Origin: Sphingomonas sp. Root241
GTDB lineage: Bacteria; Pseudomonadota; Alphaproteobacteria; Sphingomonadales; Sphingomonadaceae
Length of the DNA stretch: 64,000 nt
Direction of reading: 5' to 3'
Assembly: GCF_001428865.1 (NCBI RefSeq)
Contig: NZ_LMIV01000001.1
Span: 1,167,964 to 1,231,963 of the forward strand
Shown here: positions 47,001 to 53,946 of the stretch, piece after piece
Position numbering within the stretch: the stretch's first letter is position 1
Layout: the number at the start of each line of letters is the position of its first letter
Notes under the pieces: model-generated
Database searches by the model: none
The model's input: only the letters and a program-made list of their open reading frames with translations
What the model was told of the DNA's origin: nothing
Translations under genes and position numbers: made by a program

Positions 47001-47175
47001 AGGAAAGCATGGGCTGCGCATCACCGATCCCCAGCGGATTCCGCAGTGTAGCGACGCGCAGGTTCTCAGCCCGCAGCCGAGCCGCCGCCGTGCGGGCGTG
47101 CGCGCCGGGCACCGCCAGCCAGCCGGCGCCGAACCCGCTCCCGGCCAGCAACGTGCGGCGATCGATCAGGGGCAT
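44062..47175 (-). CDS. GH78 alpha-L-rhamnosidase, exported
   Basis: 1037 residues with the domain order of bacterial alpha-L-rhamnosidases: beta-sandwich (LRVATLRNPLGIGDAQPMLSW, MRSRLRCHWQVKLW), an N-terminal rhamnosidase domain with RIWINGQRVGDDELQ and YRTYDVAPLLRAGDNVVGVLAGDGFY, then the (alpha/alpha)6 catalytic barrel with CPQRDERLGWTGDAQVF and SPSSKGLGWG. The conserved acidic residues of the DERLGWTGD motif belong to the active site. The N-terminus (IDRRTLLAGSGFGAGWLA) is a twin-arginine-like signal peptide. It starts 6 bases after the GH42 stop, so the two are co-transcribed. It removes terminal rhamnose from polysaccharide or glycoside side chains. Confidence 0.92.
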   Translation of the reverse strand: MPLIDRRTLLAGSGFGAGWLAVPGAHARTAAARLRAENLRVATLRNPLGIGDAQPMLSWQVIGPAGTFQAAWRIRVASDRAMLASGTADLWDSGRVESAVSTGVPYAGRAMRSRLRCHWQVKLWAPDGAESEWSEPAVWEMGLLLPADWTGEWLAVESAPERDDRLAEPRWVVAQTPDAQRPGRFRLSFPSGTGEGRLTIHTASKLVGLTLDGRPVEVPSWHADAYGGPPAATFPLSLAAGEHVLVAEVAARPEGSKALAALAAQLRAPQIDGTPRRIVDGWQVAGPNNTWTRAPERVDQSHFPWPPTPARLLRRAFRLGAAPRTARLYVAAFAGYRIWINGQRVGDDELQCEPAEYREHIPYRTYDVAPLLRAGDNVVGVLAGDGFYASYQAPDGRWAYGPAPRRVRLMIEAQAADGAVDRIVTDAEWRHRQSPITLSEIYAGEDHDHRDWPQGWSAPGFNDGAWDRAWPAPAPVAQLVPPLAQPIRATRIVPPLAIRRIGPRTHLVDFGQNFAGRVRLTVPGERGGLVTVKHAEILTADGTLDRRNLRVARAEDRYILAGEPKETLEPVFTFQGFRYAEVEGLAELRPDMIEGVVISSDLPEIGTFTIAEPTIQKLWLNTLWSQRSNFRGNATDCPQRDERLGWTGDAQVFWDTAAFNMDVGGFTRSFTRMLRADQAANGAYPMWSPSSKGLGWGSSTSTPGWADAGVMLPYVSFLHNGDAAVVDDNWAAMTAYLDGILTANPDGLWKEGRGADLGDWLALDAKQPGDETTPKPLIATAMLARSLDQMARMAAWTGREADASIWRRRAETTRAAFARVFVAADGIVGNGSHTGYVLALRLDLVPKALRVAAGRRLAADIRRRGTLLSTGFLGTPLALDALVDIGETTLAFDLLLRSDYPSWGYMVRRGATTTWERWNSDVGDVSMNSFNHYAFGAVCSFLYRRVGGVEPVAPGFRRFRIAPAFDPRIGSAGVSLRSASGPIRLEWVHNGGRIVLRLEVPANTNAELVLPGLRRVCRPGRYEFTSQLKFADSAHLR

Positions 47176-47181
47176 GGGTCG

Positions 47182-49278
47182 TCAATCCTCGACTATCGCC
47201 ACGCCCCAAGGTGACAGCGGGACGGCATCGCCGCTGCCCAGTTTGCGCCCGGTGATGAGTTCGGTTCCCCGCGCGACTTCCGGCGTGAACGTCGCCGGCC
47301 GGGCCGAATAGTTCAGGACATAGCGAACGCGGTGCCCGTTCTTCAGGGTGCCGCCGCGCACGATCAGCGGGAAGCGCGTGGTGCCGACCGGGACTTCGGC
47401 GCGGCGCGCGGCATCGGCGAGCAGCTCCTCGATCAAGGTGTCGCCCGGCATAAACCCGACATAAGTCACTTCGCCCTTGCCGTAGCGGTTGCGCGTGATG
47501 GCGGCGTCGGCGGGCCAAGAGGGGTGGCGATAGCGCGCCAGCACCGTCGCGGTCGTCGGCTTCAGCATCTCCATCCACCAACGCACCTTCAGCGTTTCGG
47601 GATCGGCCGGCGCGCCCGCGCGAAACGGGTCGGCGTCGAGCGTCACGTCGCGCGGGGGCGTGTACATTTGATAAGTCACGCCTGCCGCCTCGGCGATTCC
47701 GCCCGGCTGTGCGGCGTAGCGCACCTGCGTGTTCTCGTCGGAGAAGCCGCTCTTGAAGGTGTAGACGACGTGGCCGCCGGCGCGGGCAAAGGCGTTGAGC
47801 CGCGCGAGCTCGGCGTCGCTGGCCGCATAGAGCGCGGGCACGACAATCAATTTGTAGCGATCGAGGGGAGTCTTCGAGTCAGGCGAAAGGATGTCGGCTT
47901 CGATGTTCTGTCGGTAGAGCGCGTCGTAGAAGGGGCGGAGCACTTCGTTGTAGCTGATGCTCTGACCGTCGGCGTTGATCCGGAACGAATCGAAGGCGCT
48001 CTGCGCGCGGTTGCTGACATAGACTGCAACCTGGTTTCGCTTGGTCATGTCGACCAGTTTCGGCCCGAGCCGCTTGAAGTCCGCGCCGATGCCCGTGGCT
48101 TCGTCATAGAGCGCGTTGGGTTTGTAGTCCTGCCCCAGCAATCCGCGCCAATAGGTCTCGACGGCGTTGGCGGTCGTCGCCCAGTGCCAATATTCGACCA
48201 GATGGGCGCCGGAGGCGAGGTGGCTGAACGCCTGGAGCCGCAGCTGGCCGGGGAAGGGCGTCCATTCGGGGAAGCCCTGCGCCTGCGTCTCGAGCACCAG
48301 ATAGTTCTGGCCATCGCGCATCGAACGGGTGAGGTCGCCGCCAAAGGCGATCTCGGCGCCGGTCAGCCGCTCCTGGCTAGGGTGGTAGATGTCGATTCCC
48401 GCGATATCGAGTGGGCGGGCGGCGAGCCAGTGGTTCACTTCGGGTTGCACGCCATAGGAATGGCCGCGCCAGCCGAGATCGAAATTCTGGGTGATGAACT
48501 GGTCGGGCCGGGCACGGGCGCGGACGAGGCCAGCCTGCCAGGTCAGGAACTCGGTGACGAGGCCGCGCTGGAACTCGGCGAACGCATTGGCGACGCTCGC
48601 GTTCATGGTGCCTTTGGTGGACGGGAAGTCTTCCCAGCGATTGATCCGGTTGCTCCAGTAATCGAGGCCCCATGCCTTGTTCAGCGCGTCGAGATTGGGC
48701 CATTTCGCCTTCATCGCGGCGACGAAGGCCGCCTGGATGTTGGGACCGCTGGTGCCATAGGCCTTGGTCTCGTTGTCGACCTGATAGCCGATGACGGCAG
48801 GGTGATCTTTCACATGATCGATCAACGCGACGATCACGCGCTCGGCCGCGGCGCGATAGTTGGGATCGGTGATGTCCATGTTCTGGCGGTAGCCGAACTC
48901 GGCGCGGCCATTGGGGCGAGTGACGAGGACATTGGGATGCCGGCGCGCGAGCCAGGTCGGGATGGCATAAGTCGGCGTGCCGACGATCACCTTGATGCCG
49001 TGGCGGTGCATCGCCGCCAGCATCCGGTCGACATGGGTGAAATCGAACACGCCGGGTTGCCTCTCCAGCGTCCCCCAGGTCGATTCGGCGATCCGCACCA
49101 CGCTGATATTCGCGGCTTGCATCAGCCGCGCATCTTCCTCGACGCGGTCTACGGGCGTGTATTCGTCGTAATAAGCGACGCCATAGAGGATCGTGTCGGG
49201 AAGTTTCGGCGCCGCCGCGGTGCCGGGCGCCGCGGCCAGTAGGGCCGATGCGAGCAGGGCGCGCGTGATCTTCTTCAC
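47182..49278 (-). CDS. GH42 beta-galactosidase, exported
   Basis: 698 residues. A signal peptide (MKKITRALLASALLAAAPGTAAA) leads into the GH42 TIM barrel: GVAYYDEYTP, NISVVRIAESTWGTLE, VIGYQVDNET with Glu170 as probable acid/base, and YLVLETQAQG with Glu330 as nucleophile. The trimerisation domain (KLIVVPALYAASDAELARL, GGHVVYTFKSGF) and a small C-terminal beta domain follow, as in the family. Exported GH42 enzymes act on galactan oligosaccharides. First gene of the GH42-GH78-GH30 unit, behind a predicted promoter at 49374-49408. Confidence 0.93.
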   Translation of the reverse strand: MKKITRALLASALLAAAPGTAAAPKLPDTILYGVAYYDEYTPVDRVEEDARLMQAANISVVRIAESTWGTLERQPGVFDFTHVDRMLAAMHRHGIKVIVGTPTYAIPTWLARRHPNVLVTRPNGRAEFGYRQNMDITDPNYRAAAERVIVALIDHVKDHPAVIGYQVDNETKAYGTSGPNIQAAFVAAMKAKWPNLDALNKAWGLDYWSNRINRWEDFPSTKGTMNASVANAFAEFQRGLVTEFLTWQAGLVRARARPDQFITQNFDLGWRGHSYGVQPEVNHWLAARPLDIAGIDIYHPSQERLTGAEIAFGGDLTRSMRDGQNYLVLETQAQGFPEWTPFPGQLRLQAFSHLASGAHLVEYWHWATTANAVETYWRGLLGQDYKPNALYDEATGIGADFKRLGPKLVDMTKRNQVAVYVSNRAQSAFDSFRINADGQSISYNEVLRPFYDALYRQNIEADILSPDSKTPLDRYKLIVVPALYAASDAELARLNAFARAGGHVVYTFKSGFSDENTQVRYAAQPGGIAEAAGVTYQMYTPPRDVTLDADPFRAGAPADPETLKVRWWMEMLKPTTATVLARYRHPSWPADAAITRNRYGKGEVTYVGFMPGDTLIEELLADAARRAEVPVGTTRFPLIVRGGTLKNGHRVRYVLNYSARPATFTPEVARGTELITGRKLGSGDAVPLSPWGVAIVED

Positions 49279-49373
49279 CGATTGGTCTCCCCGGTTCGTC
49301 GGAGCGTCAGGTTTCGTTCCCCGATCGACGGCGCGCAGCCATTGGTTGTCGCGGTCGGCACCTCTCCGTTATT

Positions 49374-49408
49374 AAGTAAGACAATATAGCGAGGGAGGGA
49401 CCGGTCAA
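49374..49408 (-). promoter_or_regulatory. Predicted sigma70-type promoter of the GH42-GH78-GH30 unit with degenerate FadR-type site
   Basis: On the minus strand TTGACC (49408-49403) and TATTGT (49386-49381) are separated by 16 bases. TTGTCTTACTT (49384-49374) overlaps the -10 and matches 8 of 11 positions of the TTGTCTGACAA palindrome found at the regulator and receptor promoters. A repressor bound here would block RNA polymerase. This is sequence-pattern inference. Confidence 0.5.
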
Positions 49409-49436
49409 GTCTGAGTGGGCGGACGCGGACAGCAGC

Positions 49437-50198
49437 CTAGCCGCGTGCCGCGTGCCCGTTGCCCTTCGCTGTTGCGGCCGCGCGGCGGGTTTCTTCCTCG
49501 ATCGCTACTTCGGTGTCGATTTGGGCCTGCCGGACGAGCACCGCGGTCGCCTCGCGCGCCGCCGGCGCATCGCTGTTGGCGATCGCTTCGAACAATGCCT
49601 GGTGCTGAGGCATCGGATCGCTGGGTTTCTTGGTGCTGCGATATTTGAAGAAGGTGGTCCAATGAACCGCGGCCGATATGCTGGCCGAGAGGCTGACCAG
49701 TAGCTCGTTGCCGGTCGCCTCGAGGATGAGCGCGTGGAAGCGTTGATCGGCGGCGCGACCGAGCTCGTCTGCCAGCCCATACCGGGCCATTTCTTCGAGC
49801 GCATGCCCCATGCGTGACAGCTGGCGCGCGCTTCGCCCCAGCGCCGCCAGCTCGGCCGCCGAGGGCTCGACGATCATGCGCAGCTGGAACAGGCTGTGTA
49901 CGAAGGGAAGGGGCGGGGCGCCCTCGAACATCCAGCCGAGCATTTCCGGATCAAGCATGTTCCAGAATTGGCGATCGCGGACCTTGGTTCCCGCCTTCGG
50001 CTTGCTCTCGACCAGGCCCTTGGCGGACAGCATCCGCAGCGATTCGCGTATCACGCTGCGCGACACGCCGAACTTCTCGGCCAGCTCGACTTCGCCGGGG
50101 AGAATGGTGCCGGGCCCGTTGCAGCCCGTGACGATCGAGACGCCGAGCTGCTGTGCCAGAGAAATATGGGCAGGTCGCCCGCGCTTGCCCGCCGTCAT
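49437..50198 (-). CDS. FadR-family (GntR) transcriptional regulator of the glycan locus
   Basis: 253 residues. The winged helix-turn-helix lies at about residues 10-75 (ILPGEVELAEKFGVSRSVIRESLRMLSAKGLVESKPKAGTKV). The C-terminal FCD ligand-binding domain at about 95-230 is all-helical, with RMIVEPSAAELAA, DQRFHALILEATGN and HQALFEAIANSDAPAAREA; the Asp and His residues that bind metal in FCD proteins are present in this pattern. GGGAGGGTGAC precedes the ATG. It lies between the enzyme unit and the receptor gene on the same strand and is preceded by two TTGTC palindromes, suggesting autoregulation. The ligand is probably a sugar acid released from the glycan; unproven. Confidence 0.9.
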   Translation of the reverse strand: MTAGKRGRPAHISLAQQLGVSIVTGCNGPGTILPGEVELAEKFGVSRSVIRESLRMLSAKGLVESKPKAGTKVRDRQFWNMLDPEMLGWMFEGAPPLPFVHSLFQLRMIVEPSAAELAALGRSARQLSRMGHALEEMARYGLADELGRAADQRFHALILEATGNELLVSLSASISAAVHWTTFFKYRSTKKPSDPMPQHQALFEAIANSDAPAAREATAVLVRQAQIDTEVAIEEETRRAAATAKGNGHAARG

Positions 50199-50275
50199 GT
50201 CACCCTCCCGAGGAGCGCGAACTTAGGCCTGCAGACGCCACCGCGGCAACCCCGACGTTACGGAAACGCGCGCTT

Positions 50276-50286
50276 TTGTCAGGCAA
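50276..50286. promoter_or_regulatory. Candidate FadR-type operator 1 (TTGTCAGGCAA)
   Basis: Near-palindrome TTGTC-A-GGCAA located 78 bases before the regulator start codon. An identical 11-mer occurs at 53466-53476 upstream of the TonB receptor gene. Confidence 0.55.
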
Positions 50287-50324
50287 GAGGAGCTGCTGAG
50301 CAGCAACAATGGGACATGCCCACC

Positions 50325-50335
50325 TTGTCTGACAA
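50325..50335. promoter_or_regulatory. Candidate FadR-type operator 2 (TTGTCTGACAA)
   Basis: Perfect inverted repeat TTGTC-T-GACAA, 49 bases from operator 1. The identical 11-mer is present at 53381-53391. The rest of 50199-50482 shows no credible gene. Confidence 0.6.
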
Positions 50336-50482
50336 TAATGGGGAAGAGGCGGGCGGGATTTGATCCTCGTGGCGCGTGCGTCGCGCAGTCGGTCGGCTCA
50401 CCCTGGGGTACGTCGGCGCCCTAGTGCTTGCCGGTGAGTTCGTCGAAGAGGCGGCGGGCCGCCCCTTCGACCAGGCAAGCAA

Positions 50483-53329
50483 TTAGAAACGGAACCGGGC
50501 GCCTACACCAAAATAGCGACCCTCGTCACGAATATCGCGCGGATAATAACGATCTTCCGCATATTGCGCGTAGTTGTTGAAAGGTTTTGCCAGAATATTG
50601 GCGACATCCAAAGTAAGAGTAACCGCCTCGATTGGCGTATAGTTGAACGAGAAATCCAGGCGGTTGATATTTTCGGTTCCCTCGCCCAGGTAAACTCCCT
50701 GGGCGTTGACGAAATTACCGTTCAGGAAAGACGCGCGGTTGTTCAAGGAGAGGCGTGAAGATATTTTGCCCTTCTCAAAGAACAGGGCCATATTGTACGT
50801 CCACTTCGACAATCCCGGGATCTTGACGAAGGGAGGTTCTGCGTTGGAGCCTGTTACACTGGCAAACAGGTTCGCAGGGTACTGCTGCTCACCGTCGAGA
50901 TAGGTCACGTTCGCCTGCACGCCAAAGCCGCTGAGGATGCCGGGCAGGAAGTCGAGGAAGGTCTGACCGCCAACCTCGACGCCCTTGATCCTGCCTGCCC
51001 CGGCGTTTTCGGGCCGGTTGATCTCGATGAGGCCGTACACGGGATCGAGCGTACGATTGACGTAGTTCGCGATGAAGCCGTTCAGATCGCGGTAGAATAC
51101 CGCTGCACTCAACGAGGCGGTCGGCGAGAAGTAATATTCGACCGTGGCGTCGTAGTTGGTCGAGGTGAGGGGCTGCAGGTCCGGGTTGCCCCCACTGCCA
51201 TAGGCATTGGGGCGCCCCTGAAGCCCGAGTGCGAAGCGCGTGTCCGGAACGATGCCGCCGGGAGGAATGGTGGCGGTGTTCTGGGAAATCGATATCGCCG
51301 GATTGAGCTGCCCGAATTCAGGCTTGGTCCGGGTCTTCGTCACGCCGAAGCGGAGCTGCAGCTTGTCGTCCGGGCGGATGCGGAGACTGAAGTTCGGAAG
51401 CACGTCGACATAGTTCGCCCTTGTCACACGCGGCTCGCTACGGGTGACGCCATCAAAGGTGACGCTCGACAAACCGCTGTATCGGCCCACGGTGTTGACC
51501 ACGCGAGCGCCGATCAAACCGTCCACGCGGAAGCTGCCTAAATTGAATTCGTATTTGGTCTGGCCATAGAATGCATATGTCTGCTCTTCCGCGAAAAAGG
51601 CGGCGCGTGGATCCAGCTGGACGGTGGGGGTCGAAAAGCGGGCAAGCGCATCGCGGTAGCCCGCATCATTGGGATTGGCCGCAACGATCTGCTGCAGCGC
51701 CTGATAGGCGAACTGCCGCAGCTCGGGTGCGTTGCCGGCAATGCCCTCACGTGATGGCATCAGCCAGCTGGTGAAGCCCTGGTTGCCGCGGAACGCGTCC
51801 GGCGTGAGCTCGAGTGCACCTGCCGGAGTGTTCGCAAGAGGAATGTTGAGCGACTCAGTATATGCGTAGCGGTTCCCGCGCTTGAGCGATGCGTCGCGAT
51901 CGGTCCACCGCACGCCGAACTGGAATTTCGGCAGGAACGAGATGTCCGTGTCGAGGTCGAGATCGCCCCGCCATTGCCACCCCTTGCCCTTCACGCGGTA
52001 GATACTCTCATAATAGCCACGCCAGCGATAATTGGCTGGATTTTCGACGTCGAAGCCCTTGAAATCCCATGACACGCCATTGTCGACAAAGAATTGGACC
52101 TCGGCTGTCGGAGAGCTGAACAGCGAGGAGTCGAAGCTCCATTCGTCCGAGCTATATTCGCTTCGCGTATAAGCGAGATCGGTCGATAATTTGGCGCGGC
52201 CGACATTCCATTTGATGCCGCCCGCAGCCTGATAGGTGTTGGTGAAGGCGGAATTGGTGCTGCGATACGCTTCGGGGCGGAAGCCGCCGACCTTGGTGAG
52301 GCTCTCTACCTGATCGGGCTTGCCCTCACGCAAGACGATGTCGGTCAGCGTCGGATTGCCGTCGATCAACGGTGTGCGCCACCAATCGTTGGCGCCGCGC
52401 CCGCGATAGCCCTGGTAGAGGAAGTCGTAATAGATTTCGAGATTGGGGGAGGGCCTCCACTGGACGCTGGCATTGACCGCCGGGCGCCAGCGCTTGCCGC
52501 TGTCATTATACACACCAACCGCCCCGGGGATGCGGAAATCGCGGCCGACGGACGCAGGCTGGATCGTCGTACCGGCGCTGGGGCCGGTGATCCAACCGTC
52601 TCCCCAGCGCACCGCATTGCGATATTGCGCCTGGCTGTAGGAGGCATTCACCAGCACGCCGATCTCGCCGATGGCGCTATCTGCGCGGGCGCTGATCAGA
52701 ATGTTCCCAAGGGGGTCGTACTTGCCGCTCTGATCATTGTACGTGCCGCGAATGCCGCCGGCGACGACGAAACTCTCGGTGAAGTCGAACGGACGGCGCG
52801 AGCGCACATTGATGAGGCCCGCGAGACCGGGTTCGAGCAGGTCCGCCGTGCCAGACTTGTAGACCTCCAGGCCAGCCAACGCGCCGGCAGGGAAATCCTG
52901 CAGCTGGGAACGCCGAAGCTCGGCCGTGAAGATGTCGCGGCCGTTGAATGTGGTTGCGACATCGGGGAGACCTCGAACCAGAACCTGGCTCACTTCGTCG
53001 CTGAAGCGATTCACCTGCACTCCGGTAACGCGTGCAAGCGATTCCGCCGCCGTGTTGTCGGGAAGCTTGCCGATGTCCTGGGCGACGATCGCGTCCAGGA
53101 TCGCATCGGAATTACGCTTGATTGCCTGCGCGCTCCCGAGGCTGGCCCGATAACCGGTCACCACGATGTCGCGGGGATCGGTCTCTGCGCCGTCGCCGGG
53201 AGCCTTCTCGCTTTGCTCTTCCGCAGCAGGGTCGTCCTGCGTCGTCGGTGTGACTGCGGTCTGAGAATATGCAGGAAGCGCCATCAGCGCCAACGGCGCA
53301 ACCGAAACATAAAGCGCAAGCCATTTCAT
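50483..53329 (-). CDS. TonB-dependent outer-membrane receptor of the glycan locus
   Basis: 948 residues from the ATG at 53329, which has GGAGAGGGG upstream and begins a signal peptide (MKWLALYVSVAPLALMALPAYSQ). The longer frame from 53422 would swallow the operator palindrome and is rejected. After a Gln/Glu-rich linker a TonB-box-like RDIVVTGYRASL precedes the plug (KLPDNTAAESLARVTGVQVNR, VLVRGLPDVATTFNGRDIF). The barrel ends with the typical aromatic residue (VGARFRF). Belongs to the large receptor group used by sphingomonads and xanthomonads for plant glycans. With the GH42/GH78/GH30 unit and shared operators it probably imports galactose- or rhamnose-containing oligosaccharides. Confidence 0.9.
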   Translation of the reverse strand: MKWLALYVSVAPLALMALPAYSQTAVTPTTQDDPAAEEQSEKAPGDGAETDPRDIVVTGYRASLGSAQAIKRNSDAILDAIVAQDIGKLPDNTAAESLARVTGVQVNRFSDEVSQVLVRGLPDVATTFNGRDIFTAELRRSQLQDFPAGALAGLEVYKSGTADLLEPGLAGLINVRSRRPFDFTESFVVAGGIRGTYNDQSGKYDPLGNILISARADSAIGEIGVLVNASYSQAQYRNAVRWGDGWITGPSAGTTIQPASVGRDFRIPGAVGVYNDSGKRWRPAVNASVQWRPSPNLEIYYDFLYQGYRGRGANDWWRTPLIDGNPTLTDIVLREGKPDQVESLTKVGGFRPEAYRSTNSAFTNTYQAAGGIKWNVGRAKLSTDLAYTRSEYSSDEWSFDSSLFSSPTAEVQFFVDNGVSWDFKGFDVENPANYRWRGYYESIYRVKGKGWQWRGDLDLDTDISFLPKFQFGVRWTDRDASLKRGNRYAYTESLNIPLANTPAGALELTPDAFRGNQGFTSWLMPSREGIAGNAPELRQFAYQALQQIVAANPNDAGYRDALARFSTPTVQLDPRAAFFAEEQTYAFYGQTKYEFNLGSFRVDGLIGARVVNTVGRYSGLSSVTFDGVTRSEPRVTRANYVDVLPNFSLRIRPDDKLQLRFGVTKTRTKPEFGQLNPAISISQNTATIPPGGIVPDTRFALGLQGRPNAYGSGGNPDLQPLTSTNYDATVEYYFSPTASLSAAVFYRDLNGFIANYVNRTLDPVYGLIEINRPENAGAGRIKGVEVGGQTFLDFLPGILSGFGVQANVTYLDGEQQYPANLFASVTGSNAEPPFVKIPGLSKWTYNMALFFEKGKISSRLSLNNRASFLNGNFVNAQGVYLGEGTENINRLDFSFNYTPIEAVTLTLDVANILAKPFNNYAQYAEDRYYPRDIRDEGRYFGVGARFRF

Positions 53330-53379
53330 ATTAGTCCCCTCTCCTGAGTCGTGCCGATTGTGGCATCTCGTTAGTATTA

Positions 53380-53392
53380 TTTGTCTGACAAA
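53380..53392. promoter_or_regulatory. Candidate FadR-type operator 3 (perfect 13-bp palindrome)
   Basis: TTTGTC-T-GACAAA lies 51 bases before the receptor start codon and beside a TTGACG -35-like element on the minus strand (53412-53407). Same core as operator 2. Confidence 0.65.
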
Positions 53393-53465
53393 CATTGCGC
53401 TCACGTCAAGAGCATTTCTCAAAGGGGCCGCTGCCTAAGGGAAATTTCTCTTACGAGCCGATAAA

Positions 53466-53476
53466 TTGTCAGGCAA
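53466..53476. promoter_or_regulatory. Candidate FadR-type operator 4 (TTGTCAGGCAA)
   Basis: Identical to operator 1. It pairs with operator 3 at an 85-base centre-to-centre distance, so the receptor promoter carries the same two-site set as the regulator promoter. Confidence 0.55.
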
Positions 53477-53493
53477 AAGGTCGGCATATCGCC

Positions 53494-53667
53494 ATGCCCC
53501 TCCAGCTCCGCGGCCTGCTTCACAAGCTCGCCGGTTCTGCCGGGATGTTCGAGAAGGCGGAGCTCGAGACCAAGGCCGCAGACCCGGAGGACGCGCTCGA
53601 ACTCTGCCCGCGGGAGCGCCCGGCAAGGGTTCGCGAGACTATCGAGGCGCTCACTGAGGCCACCTGA
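53494..53667 (+). pseudogene. Fragment of an Hpt (histidine phosphotransfer) domain
   Basis: About 57 residues starting MPLQLRGLLHKLAGSAGMFEKAEL. The LLHKLAGSAGMF segment is the Hpt phosphorylation motif (HxLxGSAG) with its histidine. A complete Hpt domain has about 100 residues and two more helices; here the second helix pair is shortened (AADPEDALELCP, RVRETIEALTEA), so it looks like a remnant. It has no clear ribosome-binding site and no kinase neighbour. From 53668 to 53946 I see no gene other than the leader of the next receptor gene. Confidence 0.4.
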
Positions 53668-53946
53668 TCGGCGGCCTTGTCCTTTGCGCGAATCGGTTCT
53701 TGCCGGCCGGCTACCCGATGCCTTTGTTCAGGCGCCCGGCATCGCCGCGGCGCGTCGCAGTCGAGGGGCGAAGAACAGCGGTATCGCCTGCGCGATGCGA
53801 GCGCCGCAAGCGACGAGGCGTGCATGTCATCCCGCCAAGTCGCCGCCGCATCGATTGAACGGCGGGTCGGGCAAATGTTAAATCGGTCCTCAGGAAAACG
53901 ATCGGGCTCCAGCGATGCTCAGGAGGCCGACGAAAGGGAGGAAGCC

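Noticed and set aside
47332..49242. Plus-strand open frame of 636 codons over the GH42 gene
   Set aside because: The minus strand encodes a complete GH42 enzyme with catalytic residues; the plus frame has no recognisable motif.
50279..50482. 67-codon frame between regulator and receptor genes
   Set aside because: No ribosome-binding site, contains both candidate operators, and the product is Ser/Pro/Arg low-complexity sequence.
53330..53422. N-terminal extension of the glycan receptor to 53422
   Set aside because: It would place the operator palindrome inside the coding region and put about 30 non-signal residues before a perfect signal peptide with its own ribosome-binding site.
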